This document shows positions 56,190-64,000 of a stretch of DNA of 64,000 bases, one piece after another. Made by a program: the position numbers and the translations under genes. The notes beneath the pieces are model-generated. The model worked only from the letters and a program-made list of their open reading frames with translations. It ran no database searches and was not told the DNA's origin. Each line of letters starts with the position of its first letter. Position 1 is the stretch's first letter. Source of the DNA: Ashinkailepas kermadecensis (Eukaryota > Arthropoda > Thecostraca > Neolepadidae); the NCBI GenBank assembly GCA_034440615.1, contig JAOTOM010005145.1, positions 1,122,001 through 1,186,000 on the forward strand, written 5' to 3'.

Positions 56190-59100
56190 AACTTTATATT
56201 TATTTACACTGGAATAAACATTGCAGAAGTTAGAGCATGTGGTATGCGAACAAACCTAGGACACAATACTGAGACCATACAAACCATTCCAAAGTACCGG
56301 TGGAGACTTCTTACACAGAGTGGTCAAACAATGCATTAAGTTCAGAATACCTAATGCATACTGCATGCCTTATGCTAAACTTGCTTGAAGCAGAGCGTTC
56401 AGCAACCAACCCTTCACCAAATTTGCACCATAGTGTATAGTATGCATATCTCTGAATTCATCCTTACAGGGAATGACTGTTTTTGTGCAAAAAAAGTATA
56501 CTTAAAACATACCATATGTTCTCTGGGTCGAGTGAAATCACATTAAACCATCCCACAGCATGCTGAATGGGTTAAACTTGGGCTGGAAGTTCCAAAAATC
56601 CCACCAAACAACGTTACATGTGGCAAGGTACATGTAGAAGCACTTTCAACCATTGCTACTCCATATGAAATCAGACATCAATGACCCAATTAATAAGGAT
56701 AAATTTGCTTACGAGCCTCTGTACGACCCAGTTAATTTTGCACTCCTTCTAGCTTGTAGACTAAAACAAGCCATGCGAGACACGACACAATGGGCCTGGC
56801 ACCATATTAAATTTATGGTAATTTGGCACTTATCTTCGACTACCTTTGTTCACCTCATAACCTTCCAGCAACTACTTGCTACACCGCAATTGCACATGAT
56901 CCATTCGGGGATATCAGGTAAGCATTCATGGCAAAAGATGACACAAGATAGGTTCCCGAAACTTATCTATTATCATATATTTATTACCATAACTATTAGC
57001 ATGCTCATGGGCTATCTTTGGCAATATTTTATTCACCAACTAAAAGGTATGCAATGTGTACAGAAATAAGTGGTCACATTGTATTAATCATATGAGTAAA
57101 CATGGTATTCAAATATCCTTTCTCACAATCTGATCAATGCTCTGAAATGCAAACTTACCAAAAATTGTGCAGCATAATACTGTTTGGATGTCAATCAATC
57201 CTAAATAATGGGTTTCAGTTGTCAGTGCATTCTGCATGGAAAACAATCATGCATGCATGAAAGTAGCAACACTGATATCAGAATATCCTCAGATCTCGGT
57301 TGAGACATTAATTGAAATTGTCACCAGAGAAGGTCACTTCCCCCAACCTATAAAATGTAAGCATGCCAATTATGTGATAGAAAAAAAAGTTGAAGGATTC
57401 AGCAAAACATTGCAATTTTCACAAAATAGGCATCATATCGATCATGGGCACACTAACTAACAGGTGGATGGAGGATGGCAACAGAAGTGGAAACTGGATC
57501 ATATTATCATAGGTAGGTATGCTAATGTAATGATGATTTAGGTTGTGAGGTACCTACCTACTATCCATGTCCTATCTTATTATTGGAAGACTTAACTTTC
57601 TACACTAGCAACAACGAAATTCTATAAAATTGCATTGCTCTGTCAGCCTTGCAACACCACTAACTTTGTCTATGACCAGGGTTGGAATTACATTTTCTGT
57701 AGCAGAACCTAGCAGACAAGTTGGTGGTGGATTCAGCAGCAGTTTCAGCAGCCTAGCACACATTCAGCTGCTGAGCTCCTTGAATGTGCTGCTGAACATC
57801 CTAAATGTGCTGCTGAATATGCAATGAATATGCTCTGAATGTGTGCTGAAATTGCACTAGACTGCTGAATCTGCTGCAAAACCCACTGTTCAATCATCTG
57901 CTAACTTCTACTACTTACATTTTTTTTTTTGATCCTGGAGGTGGAGATGAAAAGTGTTGGCCATCCAATTTTAAGATGACAATTTATAAAATGAATAACA
58001 TAAAATAAATTAAAAGAACAGGACAGGCAGGTCAGGTTAGTCTAGGTTAGATCAGACATTTTTTATTAAAACAAAAATTAAGAAAAAAGGTTTAGCATTT
58101 GGACTTGTCAATATTTTTTTTTACAAGTGAGGTTAGGCCAGGTTAAGCTATGTTATGTTAAAGATTTTTATGAGACACAACCTTTACACACATTTTACTT
58201 CTGTGAAGCAAGCAAAGGGTTTGGTTAGATTAGGTCTGTTTCTTTTATTTGAAAACAAAAGTTCACAACAAAATTTGACAGCTAAAGAACAAGTTGATGT
58301 TGATTCAAAAAAGAGGCTATGCTTAGGCTAGGTTAGGATATTTAATTGAGAAAAAAAATTGAGAACAAAATTGCATGACATTTCTTCTTTTTTCAATTGA
58401 TATGGGTGGTTATTCTAAGTCAGGTTAGGCTATGTCACATTTAAATTTGTTAGAAACCTTTTGTTATGCTCCATTACCAAACTCAAAGCACTTTTCCAAG
58501 TTATTTTGCCAGCCAACTGAAAACAAAACATTTGGAGAGGAAATAAGTGGTCACATCATATTGACCACCTTCATAAACATTGGATTGGAAAAAGCTTCAC
58601 AAATAAAAAATATTTAAAGTACAAAGTACAGTACAGTAAAAGGTATGAATTTCAAAATTAAGAACGACAAATATTAAATTGAAATGTGTCAGGTTAGGTT
58701 ATGCTACATTTTCCTTTTTCCATTATTTTAAGGGTGTATTACCAAACTCCAAGCAATGCTTTTTTGGTGTTAGTTTGCTAGCCAACTGAAAAGTCAGCAT
58801 TTGCAGAGGAAGTAAGTAGTCACATCATCTTAATCCTATTTATGAATGTTGCATTGGAGAGAGCATTCCATGAATTCATAAAACACCTCAAAGCATAAAG
58901 TTACTGAATTACCTACATCTCAAAACGCTTTCATTTCCCACAAAAAGCAATATCAAATCCATATTCATAAATTCATATCACATCTTAAATGCCAAAAAAT
59001 GGACCAATAACTAGCATAGCAGGTTCTGTATATTTACCAGATTTGTTATTCTTACATGAGGGGCTATGCTAGGTAAGGTTACATTACCTTTTCATCTTGA

Positions 59101-59250
59101 GCATTACTCTTTATATAATGCTCAATGCCTATACTCTTAATTACCCAACTCCAAGCCCCATTTTTGGTGTTATTTTGTCTACCAACTGAAAAGTATGTAT
59201 TTGCATGGAATATTGGATGATATAAACATTGCATTGAAAAAGAAAGACCA
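56190..59250. other. AT-rich region with TTAGG-like motifs and a dispersed module
   Basis: No gene recognised. Scattered GGTTAGG-type words (for example 58033, 58131, 58330, 58425, 58690) occur in one orientation. A loosely repeated module of 150-300 bp, with CCAACTGAAAA, GGAAATAAGTGGTCACATC and AAACATTG, appears near 58510, 58780 and 59175 and again right of the foldback element. Confidence 0.55.
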
Positions 59251-61120
59251 CGAAACGTCCGTCAAACTAGCAACAGATTCACATTGATATTGAGATTGAT
59301 ATTGGCCGGAAGGGCGGACTCTTCCGATTTCCTTCAAAATTCGCAGACGGGTAGAACTCGACGTACTGATCACCATGAGCATAAAAGCTAAGAGGGGCGT
59401 TCATAAACAGCTGAGATATTCAAGGTCAAAGATCAGAGTCCATGAGGTCGGACTCTTCGAATTCACTTCACAATTTGTCCACAGATAGTACTCGATGCAC
59501 TGATCATCGTGAACATAAAATCTAAGAGGAGCGTTCATGAACAGCTGAGATATTCTAGGTCAAAGGTCAGAGTCCATGAGGTCGGACTCTTCAGAATCAC
59601 TTCAAAATTGGTCCACAGATAGTGCTCGATGCACTGATCATCGTGAGCATAAAAGCTAAGAGGGGCGTTCACAAACAGCCGAGATAGTCAAGGTCAAAGG
59701 TCGTGGTCATTGTGGTCGGCCTCTTCAGATTTCCTTCAAAATTGGTCCCCAGATAGTACTCGATGCACTGATTGATCATCATGAGCTAAAAGCTAAGAGG
59801 GCGGTTCATAAACAGCTGAGCTATTCAAGGTCAAAGGTCAGACTCCATGAGGTCGGACTCTTCAGATTTCCTTCAAAATTTGCACACCGGTAGAACTCGA
59901 CGCACTGATCATAATGAGCATAAAAGCTAAGAGGGGCGTTCATAAACAGCTGAGCTATTCAAGGTCAAAAGTCAGACTCCATGAGACTCTTCAGATTCCA
60001 TTCAAAATTGGTCCACAGATAGTGCGCGATGCTCTGATCATCGTGAGCATAAAAGCTAAGAGGGGCGTTCATAAACAGCTGAAATATTCAAGGTCAAATG
60101 TCAGAGTCCTCGAGGTCGGACTCTTCAGATTCCCTTCAAAGTTGGTCCACAGATAGTACTAGATGCACTGACCATCATGAACATAAAAGCTAAGAGGGGC
60201 GTTCATAAACAGCTGGGTTATTCCGGTCAAAACTTCTTCCCGTGCGAATATGCAGTAATTATAATACGCACGAAACGAATATCAATCTGTACGTCAAGCT
60301 AGATTGATATTCGATTCTTACCGGTGGAACATCGTGAAAACGAGCATACTGGTAGAGCTGGGCACCCTGATTATTAGGAACTCAACCAAGAAGCCGTATT
60401 ACAAAACACTACGGAGATATTCGGGGTCAAAGGTCAAAGGTCATCGAGAACGGACTCATCTGGTTTTCTTCAAAATAGGTACACGGGTAGTACTCGATGC
60501 ACTGATCATCATGAGCATAAAAGCTAAGAGGGGCGTTCATAAACAGCTGAGATATGCAAGGTGAAAAGTCAGAGTCCTTGTGGTCGGACTCTTCCCATTC
60601 TCTTCAAAACTGGTCCACAGATAGTACTCGATGCACTGATCATCATGTGCATAACAGCTAAGAGGGGCGTTCATAAACAGCTGAGATATTCAAGGTCAAA
60701 GGTCAGACACCATGAGGTCGGACTCTTCAGATTACATTCAAAATTGGTCCACAGATAGTGCTCGATGCACTATCTGTGACAGTGTGCATAGTGTGCACTA
60801 TCTGTGACACATATATGCATACAGATAGTGCAGTACATCATGAGAATAAAAGCTAAGAGGGGCGTTCATAAACAGCTGAGCTATTCAAGGTCAAAGGTCA
60901 GACTTCATGAGATCGGACTCTTCAGATTTCATTCAAAATTGGTCCACAGATAGTGCTCGATGCACTGATCATCATGAAAATAAAAGCTAAGAGGGGCGTT
61001 CATAAATAGCTGGATTATTCGGGTCAAAACTTCTTCCCGTGCGAATATGCAGCAATTATAATATGCACGAAACGAATCTGTATTCGTTATGTCAAACTAG
61101 TACTTACGTACGTACGTACG

Positions 61121-61151
<31 letters not shown>

Positions 61152-62514
61152 TACGTCTTCTTGGTTGAGTTCGTGATAATCAGGGTGCCGAGCTCTATCA
61201 GTATGCTCGTTTTCACGATGTTCCGCCGGTAAGAATCAAATATCAATCTAGCTTGAACGACAGATTGATATTCGTTTCGTGCGTATTATAAGTGCTGCAT
61301 ATTCGCACGGGAAGACGTTTTGACCCGAATAATCCAGCTGTTTATGAACGCCCCTCTTAGCTATTATGCTCATGATGATCACTACATCGATCACTATCAC
61401 TATCTGTGGAGCAATTTTGAATGGAATCTGAAGAGTCCGACCTCATGGACCTTTGACCTTGAATAGCTCAGCTGTTTATGAACGTCCCTCTTAGCTTTTA
61501 GCTCATGATGATCAGTGCATCGAGTACTATATGGGGACCAATTTTTAAGGAAATCTGAAGGGTCCGACTACAATCACCACGACCTTTGACCTTGAATAGC
61601 TCAGCTGTTAATGAACGCCCCTCTTAGCTTTTATGTTCGCGATGATCAGTGCGTCGAGTACTATCCATGCATCCATTTTGAAGAAAATCAGAGGAGTCCG
61701 ATCTCGATGACCTTTGACATTTGACCCCGAATATCTCCGTAGTGTTTTGTAATACGGTTTCTTGGTTGAGTTCCTGATAATCAGGGTGCCGAGCTCTACC
61801 AGTATGCTCGTTTTCACGATGTTCCACCGGTAAGAATCGCATATCAATCTAGCTTGACGTACAGATTGATATTCGTTTCGTGCGTATTATAATTGCTGCA
61901 TATTCGCATGGGAAGAAGTTTTGGCCCGAATAATCCGGCTGTTTATGAACGCCCCTCTTAGCTTTTATTCGCATGATGATCAGTGCATCGAGAACTACCT
62001 GTGGACCAATTGTGAAGGGAATCTGAAGAGTCCGACCTCATGGACTCTGATCTTTGACCTTGAATATCTCAGCTGTTTATGAACGCCCCTCTTAGCGTTT
62101 ATGCTCATGATGATCAGTGCATCGAGCACTATCTGTGGACCAATTTTGAATGGAATCTGAAGAGTCCGACCTCATGGAGTCTGACTTTTGACCCTGAATA
62201 GCTCAGCTGTTTATGAACGCCCCTCTTAACTTTTGTGTTCACGATGATCAATGCATCGAGTACTATCTGTGTACCAATTTTGAAGTGAATCTGAAGAGTC
62301 AGACCTCATGGACTCTGACCTTTGACCTGTTAAATATATCAGAACATAAATATATCAGCTGTTTATGAACCCCCCTGTTATATTTTATGCTCATGATGAT
62401 CAGTATGTGGAGTTCTACCCCTCCGCGAATTTTGAAGGAAATCTGAAGAGTCCGCCCTTCCGGCCAATATTAATCTCAATATCAATGTGAATCTGTCGCT
62501 AGTTTGACGGACGT
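59251..62514. mobile_element. 3.3-kb foldback element with nested inverted repeats
   Basis: The left end (59255 on) and the reverse complement of the right end (62514 back) both read ACGTCCGTCAAACTAGC and remain alike for more than 100 bp. Both are flanked by GACCA (59246-59250 and 62515-62519), a candidate 5-bp target duplication. Inside, a unit of about 120 bp (CTAAGAGGGGCGTTCATAAA, ATTCAAGGTCAAAGGTCAGA, ACTCTTCAGATTTCCTTCAA) is repeated in one orientation left of about 61080 and in the opposite orientation to the right. A second inverted block (60230-60470 versus 61140-61330 and 61720-61920) is nested in it. No transposase is visible. Confidence 0.85.
61100..61152 (+). repeat. (GTAC)n-(GTAT)n microsatellite at the foldback centre
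   Basis: Four-base repeats ACGT/GTAC then GTAT near the symmetry centre of the foldback element. Confidence 0.9.
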
Positions 62515-62519
62515 GACCA

Positions 62520-64000
62520 AGAATTCAAAAAATGCCTTAAAGCACAAATTTAGCCCACTTTTGGTGTTTGATAGTCTTCCAACTGAAAAGCATTTGCAAA
62601 GGAAATAAGTGGTCACATTGTGTTAACCGTGTTAACCATGTTCATACACACTGCATTGCAAAAATACAAGAATTAAAAAATGACCTCAAAGCAGACATTT
62701 ACCTGACCCTGTCTATAGCTCTTATGATATTATTGCACTTTAAAGTATCCACAAGACAAGTTTTACACACACTGCACCTCTATGAATGAAAGACATGTTA
62801 GGTTTGGTTAGGATAGGTTATGATAGGCTTTCCTTTTAAGCAGGAAGTTATCAATTTTTGTGAAATATTTTCCCCAAAGATTAAATTTTGTATTACTCAA
62901 AAAAGATTAGGATAGGTTAGGCTAGTGTAATTTCAATTTAAAAAAACTTGTGTGTTGTATTTTTAAAATACTTTTTATTCCATGGAATGTCAGACTAGGG
63001 ATATTGTTGCAGTTTAAGGTAACCACAAGACAAGCTTTACATACATTTTACCTTCATGAAGCATACAAAGGGGTTAGGTTTGGTTAAGTTAGGCTAGGTT
63101 TGGGTTTTGTTGTATTAATATCTTTTTAATGTTTAAAAAATAGTTGGGTTCCTTTTTCTTCAAAACAATCCACTGCTAGGTATACCCTATATAGTATAAT
63201 ATAATCTAATAGTATAATATACCCTATATGGCTATTATAATACTCAATTTATGAGCATGATCATAAGCATAAGGGGTGAAGTCTCAACAATAACACAGGG
63301 ACCAACATCCCCCACACTCATCAATGTCTTTCTATCTTACATATCCAGCCCTATTCACTTGAGCTCATGTAACAAATGTGACTTGAGTGCCCTACCAATA
63401 ATTTTCTGACTCCATCCATGCCCACCTGAAGGGGCCCATGCAGTGCACACCCACTTAGCATAGATATCACACCATCCACCACCCCTTAGAACTCAAAAAC
63501 AAGATTTTGCAACCTAAAATAGTTGTCCACCATATTTTTGAATGCATTCAATGAGGGACTTCCACAACATCAGCAGGCAGGCTATTCCACTGACAAACAA
63601 TCTTTATGTTACATCATTATTTATTTTGAACATTATATTTTATGCTATATTACCCAACTCCAAGCCCCATTTGGGTGATAGTTTGCCCCACAACTGAAAA
63701 GTATGCATTCACGGAGGAAATCAGTTGTCATATCATGTTCAGCACATTGATAAACATTCCATTATAAAATAAATTTCATGAACTTAGAAATGACATCATG
63801 CTAAACTGCATATTTAACAGACCAGGTTGGTTAGGTTGTTACATTTTTCTTCCTTTTGAAAATTACTTTTATGCTATATTAAATCCTACCCAACCTGTAC
63901 TGAAAAATGAAGCTCAAATAAAGCAAACTTACCTTAAACCACAAATTTACCAGTCTTACCTTCCCACAGTAACAAATCAATAAAATTTCCACAGTAACAA
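62520..64000. other. AT-rich region continuing the TTAGG-like module
   Basis: Resumes the dispersed module interrupted by the foldback element (CCAACTGAAAAGCATTTGCA at 62579; again near 63690). Further GGTTAGG-type words lie near 62798-62815, 62908, 63077-63100 and 63827. No gene recognised. Confidence 0.5.

Noticed and set aside
58020..63840. True telomere tract
   Set aside because: TTAGG words are isolated and mixed with other sequence; there is no tandem run, and genes lie only a few kb away.

Overview
The window is eukaryotic nuclear DNA, most likely from an arthropod and possibly a crustacean. The evidence is a split nuclear-receptor gene whose exons match insect Hr39 (NR5B) closely, GT-AG introns, TTAGG-type motifs at the right end, and several classes of eukaryotic transposon. 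The genome is unusually rich in tandem repeats: about twenty separate arrays or microsatellites cover a large share of the 64 kb. Almost every long open frame here is a by-product of a repeat whose unit lacks stop codons.

Three genes can be supported. (1) Hr39, plus strand: seven coding exons from 19572 to 41586 join in phase into at least 611 codons. They include an NR5-type zinc-finger DNA-binding domain, the FTZ-F1 box, a hinge and a complete ligand-binding domain with AF-2 helix. The 5' end was not found. (2) Pex3, minus strand, 53623-54681: an intact single-exon peroxin-3. (3) Tim8, minus strand, two exons (56187-56189 start codon, 54819 stop): a small Tim chaperone with a twin CX3C motif. 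Tim8 ends only 137 bp upstream of the Pex3 start codon on the same strand.

Layout: 1-9 kb is GC-rich DNA with stacked minisatellites. A broken Transib (RAG1-related) transposase lies at 10.0-11.4 kb. From 12 to 19 kb there are more minisatellites, hairpins and a tiny retroposon. Hr39 occupies 19.5-41.6 kb, its introns filled with minisatellites, microsatellites and LINE remains. A 2.8-kb array begins at the Hr39 stop codon. A piggyBac-like element with TTAA target duplication and terminal inverted repeats lies at 45.99-48.07 kb, followed by a 43-bp array. A very homogeneous 100-bp satellite (50.3-53.6 kb) ends 1 nt from the Pex3 stop codon. The right end (56-64 kb) is AT-rich and holds a 3.3-kb foldback element loaded with AGGTCA direct repeats.

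Most notable observations: a 53-57 bp retroposon-like unit present four times, two copies with clear 13-bp target-site duplications; arrays that stop exactly at gene boundaries; an 81-bp triplication that leaves two decoy copies of an Hr39 exon start; about 90 tandem 5'-splice-site motifs immediately after the Hr39 stop codon; and mobile elements carrying binding-site motifs of the nuclear-receptor class encoded in the same window.
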